The translations under genes were made by a program, and so were the position numbers. Positions 1-6,149 of a DNA stretch of 7,247 nucleotides are shown piece after piece. Source of the stretch: Spirosomataceae bacterium (GTDB lineage: Bacteria; Bacteroidota; Bacteroidia; Cytophagales; Spirosomataceae); assembly GCA_025455795.1 (NCBI GenBank), contig JALOLW010000206.1, positions 1-7,247 of the forward strand, written 5' to 3'. The notes beneath the pieces are model-generated. The model did no database searches and was not told the DNA's origin. It saw nothing but the letters and a program-made list of their open reading frames with translations. Numbering within the stretch: position 1 is the first letter of the stretch; the number at the start of each line of letters is the position of its first letter.

Positions 1-46
1 TGCATACTGTTTGATTAAATGTAATTCTTTCTAAAAGCCTTTCCAT
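1..46 (-). CDS. Start of a probable DUF433 antitoxin-like protein (partial, runs off the left edge)
   Basis: An ATG at 46-44 on the minus strand opens a frame with no stop up to the window edge, giving MERLLERITFNQTVC. The pattern 'LLERIT-x-N/D-x-x-x-C' matches how many DUF433 proteins begin as I remember them (they typically continue with GKPCIRG or similar); these small helix-turn-helix proteins are often the antitoxin half of VapBC-like pairs. Only 15 codons are visible, so this is a suggestion. The frame is open upstream only to a TAG at 82-80, and the ATG is the first in it. It starts 58 bp after the pntB stop on the same strand, with no terminator between them, so read-through from the transhydrogenase operon is possible. 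No exact TAnnTTTG promoter is seen in the gap. Confidence 0.45.
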   Translation of the reverse strand, partial: MERLLERITFNQTVC

Positions 47-104
47 TGATGCGTTTGTCTTTGTGATACAATAGCTTTTCTAAGTATCATTTCCCTTTAC
101 AATT

Positions 105-1505
105 TTACATGCTTTTCAGTTCCGCTACTACTTTGGTGATGGAATCTTTGGCGTCGCCAAACAGCATGAGGCAATTGGGATAATAAAATAGTTCGTTGTC
201 AATACCCGCGTAGCCAGCGGCCATGGAGCGTTTGCTCACAATCACCGTCTTGGCTTTGTCGGCGTTTAGGATGGGCATTCCATAAATCGGGCTGGCGGGA
301 TTGCTGCGGGCGGCGGGATTTACCACGTCGTTGGCCCCTACTACAAACACTACGTCGGTAGTGGCAAATTGGTCGTTGATTTCTTCCATTTCTACCAATT
401 TATCGTAGGCCACGTTTGACTCTGCCAAAAGCACGTTCATATGCCCGGGCATCCGCCCTGCTACGGGGTGAATGGCGTATTTGACCTGCACGCCACGGGC
501 TTCCAAAATAGCCTCCAGTTCGTGAATCACGTGCTGGGCTTGGGCTACCGCCAAGCCGTAGCCTGGTACTACAATGACTTTTTGGGCGTAGTTCATCAAA
601 ATAGCTACGTCAGAAGGCGTACTACTTTTGACCGCCCCGCCCGTGGGACTACTGGCCGCCGCCGCACTGCTACTGCCCCCGCCAAACGACCCAAAAATCA
701 CATTGGTCAGGGAGCGATTCATGGCGTTGCACATCAAAATAGTGAGTAGTGTCCCCGCCGACCCGACCAAAATACCGCCCGTGAGCATCACTTGATTGTC
801 GTACAAAAACCCTCCAAACGCCGCCGCTACGCCCGTGAAGGAGTTCAACAAAGAAATCACGACGGGCATATCGGCCCCACCAATGGGCAACACAAAAAGC
901 ACTCCGTACAAAAGCGAAAGCACAAAAATGGTGTAAAACAAACCCGAAGAAGCCGAAACCGCCGACAAGTAGATACTCAATCCCAAAATACTCGCCAACA
1001 AGATGATGGTCAGGATGTTTTGGGCGGGCAGGCGGAAGGTTTTCTTCATGATTTCTTGCAACTTGGCGTAGGCGATGATGCTGCCCGAAAACGAAACACT
1101 ACCGATGACCAGCCCCGCCACAATGGTTGCGATGGTAGCGGGGGAGCTTTCGCCGTCCAAATGCCCAAATTCTACCAACGAAATCAGCGCGGCGCACGCC
1201 CCGCCCATGCCGTTGAAAAGGCTCACCATTTGCGGCATATCGGTCATTTTGACCTTTTTGGCCGAAATCCACCCCACGACTGTGCCGATGGCAATGCCGC
1301 CAAAAATCCAGCCATAGTTGCCGATGGACTCCCCCGCTTCGTTTTGGTGAAGAAAGATAGTACCGAGGATGGCGAGCGTCATGCCACCTGCGGCGAGGAA
1401 ATTGCCCTGACGGGCAGTTTTGGGGCCAGAGAGCATTTTCAAACCGATGATAAATGCCACCGAACCCAAGAGATAAATGAGGTAAAGCCAGTATTGTTGC
1501 ATCAT
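105..1505 (-). CDS. pntB: NAD(P) transhydrogenase subunit beta (PntB)
   Basis: Membrane and NADP(H)-binding subunit of the proton-translocating transhydrogenase, which drives NADH + NADP+ to NAD+ + NADPH with inward proton flow at the cytoplasmic membrane. The 466 residues match the family length. Residues 5-270 are domain II, a series of hydrophobic helices; residues 213-222 (MPVVISLLNS) hold Asn221, which aligns with the conserved Asn222 of E. coli PntB. At the position of E. coli His91 there is Asn98 (MPQMVSLFNG), as in split-type enzymes as I recall them. Residues 272-300 are a Gly/Ser/Ala-rich linker. Domain III follows, with the NADP site GYGLAVAQAQ at 315-324 and KRSMAAGYAGIDN at 425-437. 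Two ATG codons stand in tandem at the start. It follows pntA part 2 after one base, so it is the last gene of a three-gene operon, probably translationally coupled. Function is secure. Confidence 0.97.
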   Translation of the reverse strand: MMQQYWLYLIYLLGSVAFIIGLKMLSGPKTARQGNFLAAGGMTLAILGTIFLHQNEAGESIGNYGWIFGGIAIGTVVGWISAKKVKMTDMPQMVSLFNGMGGACAALISLVEFGHLDGESSPATIATIVAGLVIGSVSFSGSIIAYAKLQEIMKKTFRLPAQNILTIILLASILGLSIYLSAVSASSGLFYTIFVLSLLYGVLFVLPIGGADMPVVISLLNSFTGVAAAFGGFLYDNQVMLTGGILVGSAGTLLTILMCNAMNRSLTNVIFGSFGGGSSSAAAASSPTGGAVKSSTPSDVAILMNYAQKVIVVPGYGLAVAQAQHVIHELEAILEARGVQVKYAIHPVAGRMPGHMNVLLAESNVAYDKLVEMEEINDQFATTDVVFVVGANDVVNPAARSNPASPIYGMPILNADKAKTVIVSKRSMAAGYAGIDNELFYYPNCLMLFGDAKDSITKVVAELKSM

Positions 1506-1506
1506 T

Positions 1507-1815
1507 TTATTTTTTCTTTTTAAACATTTCCAACATTCTATCCGTCACCACAAAGCCGCCGACGACGTTGAGTGTGCCGAGGATGACCGCCAAAAAGCCC
1601 AAAATCAGCGCGGGCCAGTTGCCTTCTTCGGCGTGTCCCATCACGATGATGGCCCCGATGATGACCACCCCATGGATGGCATTGGCCCCCGACATAAGCG
1701 GCGTGTGCAAAGCCGACGGTACTTTGGAAATAACCTCAATCCCGACAAAAATGGAGAGCGTAAGGATATAAATGAGTTGGATGTTTTGTCCAATGAAGGT
1801 GATGATGGATTCCAT
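1507..1815 (-). CDS. pntAB: NAD(P) transhydrogenase subunit alpha part 2 (PntA membrane part)
   Basis: Small membrane subunit of 102 residues that carries the alpha-side part of domain II. In E. coli this is the C-terminal part of PntA; in split enzymes such as those of Rhodospirillum and Thermus it is a separate chain, as here. Three hydrophobic helices are visible, roughly at residues 12-32, 46-60 and 67-90. Between and around the first two lies the conserved segment VPSALHTPLMSGANAIHG (32-49), with His37 and His48; a histidine in this segment is thought to serve the proton path in split enzymes. The C-terminus is basic (FKKKK), as expected for a cytoplasmic tail. The ATG at 1815 is three bases after the stop of pntA part 1, and the stop is one base before pntB, so the three genes are certainly one transcription unit. 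Confidence 0.96.
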   Translation of the reverse strand: MESIITFIGQNIQLIYILTLSIFVGIEVISKVPSALHTPLMSGANAIHGVVIIGAIIVMGHAEEGNWPALILGFLAVILGTLNVVGGFVVTDRMLEMFKKKK

Positions 1816-1818
1816 TGT

Positions 1819-2946
1819 TTAGCCCAATATTGATTTTGTAAATGCGTGAACAACTGCGCCTTGGTGCGTGATAAGACTGCCTTTGGTGATTTCTTCTTCC
1901 ATTTCCCATTTGAAGCCATCTTTGGTAGCCAAGTGCAGCAGCAGCGTACTGATATTTTTGGCGTACAAATCACTGGCGTTGGTAGCAAGTAGTGCGGGTA
2001 GATTGGATTCACCGATGATAGTGACCCCGTTTTTGACCACCGTTTGATTGGCCTCACTTAGCGCGCAGTTACCGCCCGACTCTACGGCCATGTCCACGAT
2101 GACCGCGCCCGTTTTCATGGATTGTACCATTTCTTCGGTCACAAGGACAGGGGCTTTTTTGCCCATCACGAGGGCAGTCGTAATGACCAAATCGGCGTCT
2201 TTGATGCGTTGTTTGATGAGGTCTTGTTGTTTTTGGAGAAACTCCGCCGACACTTCCTTGGCGTAGCCGCCCTCCGATTTGTTGGCTTCCATACCCTCTA
2301 CGCTCAAAAATTTCCCACCGAGCGATTCTACTTGTTCTTTGGTTTCGGGGCGCACGTCGGTCACTTCCACCACTGCGCCGAGGCGTTTGGCGGTGGCGAT
2401 GGCCTGCAAACCTGCCACGCCCGCCCCAAAAATCAGCACTTTGGAGGGCTTGATAGTACCCGCGGCGGTCATCATCAACGGGAAGATTTTGCCCATCGCG
2501 TTGGCACCGAGCAGTACGGCTTTGTAGCCCGCCAAGTTGGCTTGCGAACTGAGCGCGTCCATGCTTTGGGCTTTGGTAGTGCGCGGCACGGCATCCATAC
2601 TAAAAGCCGAGATGTTTTTGGCACAAAGGCTTTTGACCAAATCGGGCTGCGTGTAGGCGTACAAAAACGAAATGCTCACTGCACCCTCGCGCATCTGCGC
2701 CACCTCGTCGAGCGTGGGGGCATTGACTTTCAGCACGATGTCAGCGTCGGAGAGGAGTGCTTTAGAATCGGCAGCGATGTGGGCACCTGCGCTTTCGTAG
2801 TTAGCGTCTAAGAGCGAGGAGGCCGTACCTGCACCGCTTTGTACGGCGCAACTAAAGCCCGCTTTGAGGAGATTTTTCACCACGTCGGGTGTCACCGCTA
2901 CCCGTTTTTCGTAGGCTTTGGTTTCTTTCAGAATCGCTATTTTCAA
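1819..2946 (-). CDS. pntAA: NAD(P) transhydrogenase subunit alpha part 1 (PntA NAD-binding part)
   Basis: Soluble domain I of the transhydrogenase, which binds NAD(H) on the cytoplasmic side. Counting from a TTG at 2952, residues 17-22 are RVAVTP. Residues 123-139 carry the nicotinamide loop with Arg124, Gln129, Asp132 and Ser135, the same spacing as the RQD-loop residues of the Rhodospirillum enzyme. GAGVAG at 176-181 is the dinucleotide fold, with Asp199 in TDVRPE at the end of the second strand as the likely adenosine-ribose ligand. The segment TTALVMGKKAPVLVT (258-272) and MAVESGGN (288-295) are also family hallmarks. There is no ATG in frame near the start: upstream the frame is open to a TGA at 3006-3004 without one. 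TTG codons at 2952 and 2946 are the candidates; the second gives (M)KIAILKE, which matches how homologues begin, so I place the start at 2946 (375 residues). The gene is first in the operon. Confidence 0.95.
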   Translation of the reverse strand: MKIAILKETKAYEKRVAVTPDVVKNLLKAGFSCAVQSGAGTASSLLDANYESAGAHIAADSKALLSDADIVLKVNAPTLDEVAQMREGAVSISFLYAYTQPDLVKSLCAKNISAFSMDAVPRTTKAQSMDALSSQANLAGYKAVLLGANAMGKIFPLMMTAAGTIKPSKVLIFGAGVAGLQAIATAKRLGAVVEVTDVRPETKEQVESLGGKFLSVEGMEANKSEGGYAKEVSAEFLQKQQDLIKQRIKDADLVITTALVMGKKAPVLVTEEMVQSMKTGAVIVDMAVESGGNCALSEANQTVVKNGVTIIGESNLPALLATNASDLYAKNISTLLLHLATKDGFKWEMEEEITKGSLITHQGAVVHAFTKSILG

Positions 2947-2977
2947 GGTCAATAAAGGTTTTGGGAGATTGTGACGG

Positions 2978-3007
2978 CAAAATAGCTTAGATTCTTCAAA
3001 GAATCAA
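2978..3007 (-). promoter_or_regulatory. Weak candidate promoter of the pnt operon
   Basis: On the minus strand TTG (3007-3005) is followed after 20 bp by TATTTTG (2984-2978). The spacing fits the Bacteroidota -33/-7 arrangement, but the downstream box is one base shorter than the TAnnTTTG consensus. Its 3' end lies 31 bp before the proposed TTG start at 2946. The placement is plausible, but the box match is imperfect and transcription evidence would decide. Confidence 0.3.
2990..3005. promoter_or_regulatory. 16-bp palindrome, possible operator ahead of pntAA
   Basis: GATTCTT-CA-AAGAATC has two perfect 7-bp arms around a 2-bp centre. It sits in the spacer of the candidate pnt promoter, where a bound dimeric regulator would block RNA polymerase. 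The stem is A/T-rich and lacks a T-tract, so a terminator role is unlikely. No regulator that binds this sequence is known to me. Confidence 0.35.
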
Positions 3008-3105
3008 TGAGATAGGGCAGATTTTGTTCTATTTATTCTGTTGCTGAGACGGTTACCACAGGCTGTATGACATTCCTGAGGTTATTTTGTTACTGGTACT
3101 TCGCC

Positions 3106-3143
3106 CTTCGAGGCGGTATTGTAAACAAAAAGCCGCCTCGAAG
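3106..3143. repeat. 11-bp perfect inverted repeat sharing an arm with the adjacent terminator
   Basis: CTTCGAGGCGG at 3106-3116 is perfectly complementary to CCGCCTCGAAG at 3133-3143, with a 16-nt loop. The right arm is also the inner part of the terminator stem, so the two hairpins exclude each other. On the minus strand the outer arm is transcribed after the terminator T-tract, so it appears only in read-through RNA. Confidence 0.7.
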
Positions 3144-3164
3144 TTATTCTTTCAAGGCGGCTTT
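3121..3164 (-). terminator. Rho-independent terminator of the PspC-domain gene
   Basis: AAAGCCGCCT (3129-3138) pairs with AGGCGGCTTT (3155-3164) over 10 bp, and after one mismatch GAA (3140-3142) pairs with TTC (3151-3153), closing an 8-nt loop. Read on the minus strand the stem ends in CTTTTTGTTTA, a good T-tract. It begins 21 bp after the stop of the PspC gene and isolates that gene from the pnt operon. Confidence 0.85.
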
Positions 3165-3184
3165 GCGGCAGGATGGGCGGCAGG

Positions 3185-3412
3185 TTATACTTTGGTCACT
3201 TCGACGTTGCCCGAGTTTTTCTCACCTACTGGGAGCAACGCCCATAACAAAATATAGACGATGACCACCGGAACGGCTTTGAAAAAGAAAAACGAAAGGA
3301 CAAACAAAATCCGCACCAACAGGCGGTCAATACCGAAGTGATGGGCCAAACCCGCGGCTACTCCACCAATAACTCCTTCTTCTTTCATTCTAAACAATGT
3401 GTTCGTTTTCAT
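3185..3412 (-). CDS. PspC-domain small membrane protein
   Basis: A 75-residue protein with one PspC domain. It begins MKTNTLFRMKEEGVIGGVAAG, and the segment GVIGGVAAGLAHHFGID followed by LLVRILFVLS is the family hallmark. One long hydrophobic segment (about residues 31-60, containing FFFFKAVPVVIVYILLWALLP) should span or enter the cytoplasmic membrane; the tail is short and polar. PspC in enterobacteria takes part in the phage-shock response to envelope stress; in Bacteroidota such stand-alone proteins are mostly uncharacterised, so no more precise role is claimed. I chose the ATG at 3412: a longer reading needs a TTG at 3448 and adds 12 residues not typical of the family. It is a single-gene unit with its own promoter and terminator. 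Confidence 0.88.
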   Translation of the reverse strand: MKTNTLFRMKEEGVIGGVAAGLAHHFGIDRLLVRILFVLSFFFFKAVPVVIVYILLWALLPVGEKNSGNVEVTKV

Positions 3413-3488
3413 GGCTCTTAATGTTTTATGTGTTGTTTTGATTTTCAATATGGAGGTTCAATGACGAGCATTGGCCTTATTGTTGAAT

Positions 3489-3520
3489 CAAAGGTACTAT
3501 GCAATACCTATTAGCTCAAA
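3489..3520 (-). promoter_or_regulatory. Bacteroidota-type promoter of the PspC-domain gene
   Basis: On the minus strand TTTG (3520-3517) is followed after 20 bp by TACCTTTG (3496-3489), an exact match to the -33 TTTG / -7 TAnnTTTG pattern of the Bacteroidota housekeeping sigma factor. Transcription would start near 3483, giving an untranslated leader of about 70 nt before the ATG at 3412. This is the clearest promoter in the window. Confidence 0.75.
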
Positions 3521-3588
3521 CCGAATGTTTACCATCGGTTGTGGGGCAGTAAGAGTGGATTTTTTTGGGGATGATTTGCCCAAGTTCA

Positions 3589-5103
3589 TCACGCTTGTAG
3601 GGCCACCAAAGCGTCAAAATCTTCTTGGAGTTTTTGACTCAGACGCTCAAAAATTTGCGTAAAACGTGCGTACCGCTCGTGTGTGACGGCATCTGGCTGA
3701 TAGGTCTCTACCGAGCGCACCGTTTGAGCGGCTTCTGGCAAGGTTGGATAAATACCCAGATGCGTCAAGGCCAGGAGTGCTGCCCCTGTGCTTGCGCTGT
3801 CGTGTTGGTCGTTGATATGAACTGCCTTGCCAAACACATCGGCGATGATTTGGGCGACGAGTGGGCGGGTGGCGTAGTTGCCATTGAGGTAGAGATTTTC
3901 GATGTTGCGGTACTGTTGGAGGAGTTTACCGATGCTATGTATCTCGTACACAACACCTTCAATGGTAGCTCGCACAAAATGCTTGCGCTCATGGGTGATG
4001 TTGGTGCCGATGTACGCGCCGCGCACGTTGGCGTTCCAAAGCGGGGCGCGCTCGCCCAGCAAATACGGCAAAAACAGCAGTCCTCCTGCTCCTGCGGGTA
4101 CGCGCTCGGCCTCGCGCAGGAGTTGTTCGACGCTTTGTTCTAAGTCCAAAAACAATCCAGACGCGCCCAACTGCTGCGCAAACCACTCAAACACCACGCC
4201 GCCATTGTTGGTAGGTCCCCCCGAAATGTAAATGTCGGGCGTAAGCACGTAGTTGAAAAACCGTTGGTGTGGGTCTTTGATGACCTCACTTCCTGCCACC
4301 CGCACTGCCCCACTCGACCCGATGGTGATGGTAGCGTCACCTTCTTTGACCACACCCGCCCCCAACGTCGCCAAACAGCCATCGCTGGCCCCGATGATGA
4401 TTTTGGTCGAGCTCGGCAGTCGAAACAGTCGCACATACTCTTTTTTGAGTTTAAGCTCGTCAAAATGAATAGGTACTACTTCCGACAACTGCGACATTCT
4501 GACTCCCGCATGATGAAGTGCTTTTTGCTCCCACCCAAACTGATGAATGTTGAGCAGTCCAGTGGCAGAGGCCATGCTGTGGTCTATCACCAACTGACCC
4601 GTCAGTTGGAAGAGGATGTACTCTTTGATGGAAATAAATTTATAGACTCGTTCAAACCAAGAAGCAGGGGTATGATTTTTGAACCAACACAACTTGACCA
4701 ATGGGGACATGGGGTGCAGGGGCGTACCAGTAGCTTCGTAGATTTCTTGTCCTAAAAGATGCTGACGGAGCGCGTCGGCTTCGTTGTGGCCTCGGTTGTC
4801 GGCCCATATCACCGCGTTGCGGAGTGGTACGCCGTGCTTGTCTATGGGCAGCAGGCTGTGCATCGAAGCCCCAAAAATGAGCGCGATGGGCCGATGCTTT
4901 CTGTCCAAACCTTCGTTGAGGAGGCTTTTGAGGGCGTAGAGCACCGTCAAAAAAATCTGTTCGGGGTCTTGCTCGCTTTGGTCGGGTTGCGGGTGAAATG
5001 TCGGATACGCGCCTCTACGCGCAGCGACCAAACGCGCCGAAGTATCAAAAGCCGAAACTTTGACTTGTGCCGTACCAATGTCTATTGTGATGATGCAATC
5101 CAT
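3589..5103 (-). CDS. gntK: Gluconokinase, FGGY carbohydrate kinase family
   Basis: Cytoplasmic sugar kinase of 504 residues, close to Bacillus GntK in length and sequence; it should phosphorylate D-gluconate with ATP to 6-phosphogluconate, feeding the pentose phosphate or Entner-Doudoroff route. The N-terminal FGGY domain starts with the phosphate-binding ITIDIGTAQVK (5-15). The gluconokinase-type segments MHSLLPID (81-88), WADNR (100-104), GTPLHPMSPL (126-135), FISIKEYI (156-163) and SMASATGLLN (176-185) follow. The catalytic base is Asp241 in GASDGCLATLG. The C-terminal domain has TITIGSSGAVR (258-268), GGPTNNGG (295-302) and LPYLLGERAPLWN (345-357). Odd point: the usual ASGGFARS adenosine motif reads LNGNYATR here (406-413). 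The ATG at 5103 is 42 bp after the AraC stop on the same strand, so the two are probably one operon. Other FGGY substrates cannot be excluded. Confidence 0.88.
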   Translation of the reverse strand: MDCIITIDIGTAQVKVSAFDTSARLVAARRGAYPTFHPQPDQSEQDPEQIFLTVLYALKSLLNEGLDRKHRPIALIFGASMHSLLPIDKHGVPLRNAVIWADNRGHNEADALRQHLLGQEIYEATGTPLHPMSPLVKLCWFKNHTPASWFERVYKFISIKEYILFQLTGQLVIDHSMASATGLLNIHQFGWEQKALHHAGVRMSQLSEVVPIHFDELKLKKEYVRLFRLPSSTKIIIGASDGCLATLGAGVVKEGDATITIGSSGAVRVAGSEVIKDPHQRFFNYVLTPDIYISGGPTNNGGVVFEWFAQQLGASGLFLDLEQSVEQLLREAERVPAGAGGLLFLPYLLGERAPLWNANVRGAYIGTNITHERKHFVRATIEGVVYEIHSIGKLLQQYRNIENLYLNGNYATRPLVAQIIADVFGKAVHINDQHDSASTGAALLALTHLGIYPTLPEAAQTVRSVETYQPDAVTHERYARFTQIFERLSQKLQEDFDALVALQA

Positions 5104-5114
5104 GATTAATTATT

Positions 5115-5173
5115 AGCCCCCAACCCCCGGAGGGGGCTTTTTTGTTTACTCCCTCTCTGGGGGTCGGGGGGCT
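5115..5173. repeat. Long G/C-run inverted repeat at the AraC-gntK junction
   Basis: Two opposed copies of a unit of the form AGCCCCC-A-CCCCC-GGAGGG face each other: 5115-5136 can pair with 5151-5173 over about 22 bp with a few G-T pairs and one small bulge, leaving a 14-nt loop. The left copy alone can also fold as AGCCCCC (5115-5121) with GGGGGCT (5132-5138) followed by T6, which resembles a terminator only for plus-strand transcription, where no gene ends. The right copy lies inside the AraC gene and encodes its last residues and runs to its stop. I recall similar units dispersed in Bacteroidota genomes. In an AraC-gntK transcript it could affect stability or partial termination. Confidence 0.7.
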
Positions 5174-6018
5174 TTTCGGTATTGGCCTGGCGTATAGCCA
5201 GTGAGTTTTTTGAACGTGGTTGAGAAATGTTGTGACGAATAAAATCCCATGTCCAACGCTATATCAGTCAGGCTCTTGTCGGTTTGTCGGATTTGACGCA
5301 TGGCCTCGGCGATTCGGATATTGATGAGGTAATTGATGGGTGAAAAGCCCGAATATGATTTCACTTTTTCGGTAAAAGCCGTTGTACTCATGCCTACAAT
5401 GGTCGCCATTTCTTCAACTGTCCAGGGGTGGTCGAGGCTATCGCGGAGCATTTTTTCAAGTTCGCCAAATGCTTGCGAAAAATCGCGCCGTTGGCTTTGC
5501 TGTTGGCTCAACTGCCTCACTGTTTCAATAAAAAGCTGGTCTATCACTTGATTGATGCGGGTCTGATGGCCAAACGCCCCATTTTTTGCTTCCGATTCGA
5601 TGGTTTGGAGCAACTCGTTGAGGGTTTTGAAATGGGAAATCACCAACGGTCCGTTGCTCAGGAGTTTGCCTATGATTCGCTGGTCTATTTCTGCCAACGC
5701 CGACCACGCACCAAGTTGCAGGCTACCTTCAAATTCTAATTTGTTGGTTTGTAAGGCAATCTCTATAAAACTCCCAATCTCCAACGTCGCCGTTTCGTTT
5801 CCGATACGGTGCCACGGGCAGAGTACCACCACGTCGTTGGGGTACAGTATATAAGGTACGCCTTCGATTTGCCAATTAAATTTACCTTCCAATATCCCCA
5901 CAAAACGCAAATGTTCGCTCACCCGTACAGGCCACGCCCCCAGCTGCACCGTCTGATTTTTGAGGCGATGAAGTTCGAGCAGGTGTGGAATAGATTCGCT
6001 TAGATTGGGGGGATTCAC
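5146..6018 (-). CDS. AraC-family transcriptional regulator
   Basis: A 290-residue regulator. Residues 1-130 are a probable sensing domain with cupin-like beta strands (FVGILEGKFNW, YILYPNDVVVLCPW); the ligand is not known. Residues 185-282 are the DNA-binding domain with two helix-turn-helix units: the first around WTVEEMATIVGMSTTAFTEK (199-218), the second around SLTDIALDMGFYSSQHFSTT (249-268), ending with the signature FKKLTGYTPGQYRK (269-282). The frame has no ATG near its start; a GTG at 6018 is used, since upstream it is open only to a TAG at 6066-6064. The last eight residues (APRPPERE) are encoded by the G/C-run repeat, so the native end is probably just after RK. It is divergent from the SusC-like gene and upstream of gntK, so it likely regulates one or both, perhaps with gluconate or a related sugar as signal. 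Confidence 0.92.
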   Translation of the reverse strand: MNPPNLSESIPHLLELHRLKNQTVQLGAWPVRVSEHLRFVGILEGKFNWQIEGVPYILYPNDVVVLCPWHRIGNETATLEIGSFIEIALQTNKLEFEGSLQLGAWSALAEIDQRIIGKLLSNGPLVISHFKTLNELLQTIESEAKNGAFGHQTRINQVIDQLFIETVRQLSQQQSQRRDFSQAFGELEKMLRDSLDHPWTVEEMATIVGMSTTAFTEKVKSYSGFSPINYLINIRIAEAMRQIRQTDKSLTDIALDMGFYSSQHFSTTFKKLTGYTPGQYRKAPRPPERE

Positions 6019-6149
6019 TTTGGTAAAGATAGGTGCTATTTTTTGGGGAAATATTACAAAATTCTACAATGGCAAATCGTGGAAGTATATTGAACTATTT
6101 TGCTATTTTTTTGAACAAAATTTATTAACTTCAAACATCTGTACTCAAA
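6019..6149. promoter_or_regulatory. Divergent promoter region between the AraC regulator and the SusC-like gene
   Basis: This 131-bp A/T-rich stretch must hold the start signals of both genes. No exact TAnnTTTG element occurs on either strand; near matches on the plus strand are TATTTTG at 6096-6102 and TA followed by seven T and G at 6104-6113. The 11-mer TGCTATTTTTT occurs at 6034-6044 and again at 6101-6111, a direct repeat of the kind AraC-type regulators can bind. The two copies are 67 bp apart, start to start. Confidence 0.5.

Larger units (their letters stand above)
2953..3105. other. Intergenic leader upstream of the transhydrogenase operon
   Basis: This non-coding stretch lies between the transhydrogenase start and the terminator region of the PspC gene. 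It should hold the promoter of the pnt operon on the minus strand. No exact TAnnTTTG element occurs; the best candidate is TTG-N20-TATTTTG, annotated separately, and it spans a 16-bp palindrome. I see no coding frame with family resemblance, no RNA gene and no riboswitch that I recognise. Confidence 0.6.

Noticed and set aside
272..300. Thought of a frameshift or insertion in pntB at the Gly/Ser/Ala-rich stretch (counted in protein residues 272-300; about 606-692 in DNA)
   Set aside because: Transhydrogenases normally carry a variable flexible linker between the membrane domain and the NADP domain, and both sides are in frame and intact.
792..1523. Open frame of 243 codons on the plus strand opposite pntB
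   Set aside because: It is a shadow of pntB: the protein is rich in His, Arg and Gln, matches no family I know, and has no promoter or start context.
2122..2811. Open frame of 229 codons on the plus strand opposite pntAA
   Set aside because: Antisense shadow of a secure gene, with an atypical Phe/His/Gly-rich composition and no recognisable domain.
3067..3264. 65-codon open frame on the plus strand across the terminator region
   Set aside because: It runs through the hairpins and the end of the PspC gene, matches no family and has no start signal.
3413..3448. Longer N-terminus of the PspC protein from a TTG at 3448
   Set aside because: The ATG at 3412 gives the normal family start. The extra 12 residues (KIKTTHKTLRA and flanks) are unlike the family and would need a rare start codon.
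3546..3588. Possible terminator of gntK (TTGGG/CCCAA with an A-run)
   Set aside because: On the minus strand the stem is short and followed by A rather than T residues, so it cannot be called a rho-independent terminator for gntK.
5115..5143. Terminator-like hairpin with T6 on the plus strand
   Set aside because: Both flanking genes are on the minus strand and no plus-strand gene ends here; in the minus direction there is no T-tract after the stem. Kept only as part of the repeat.
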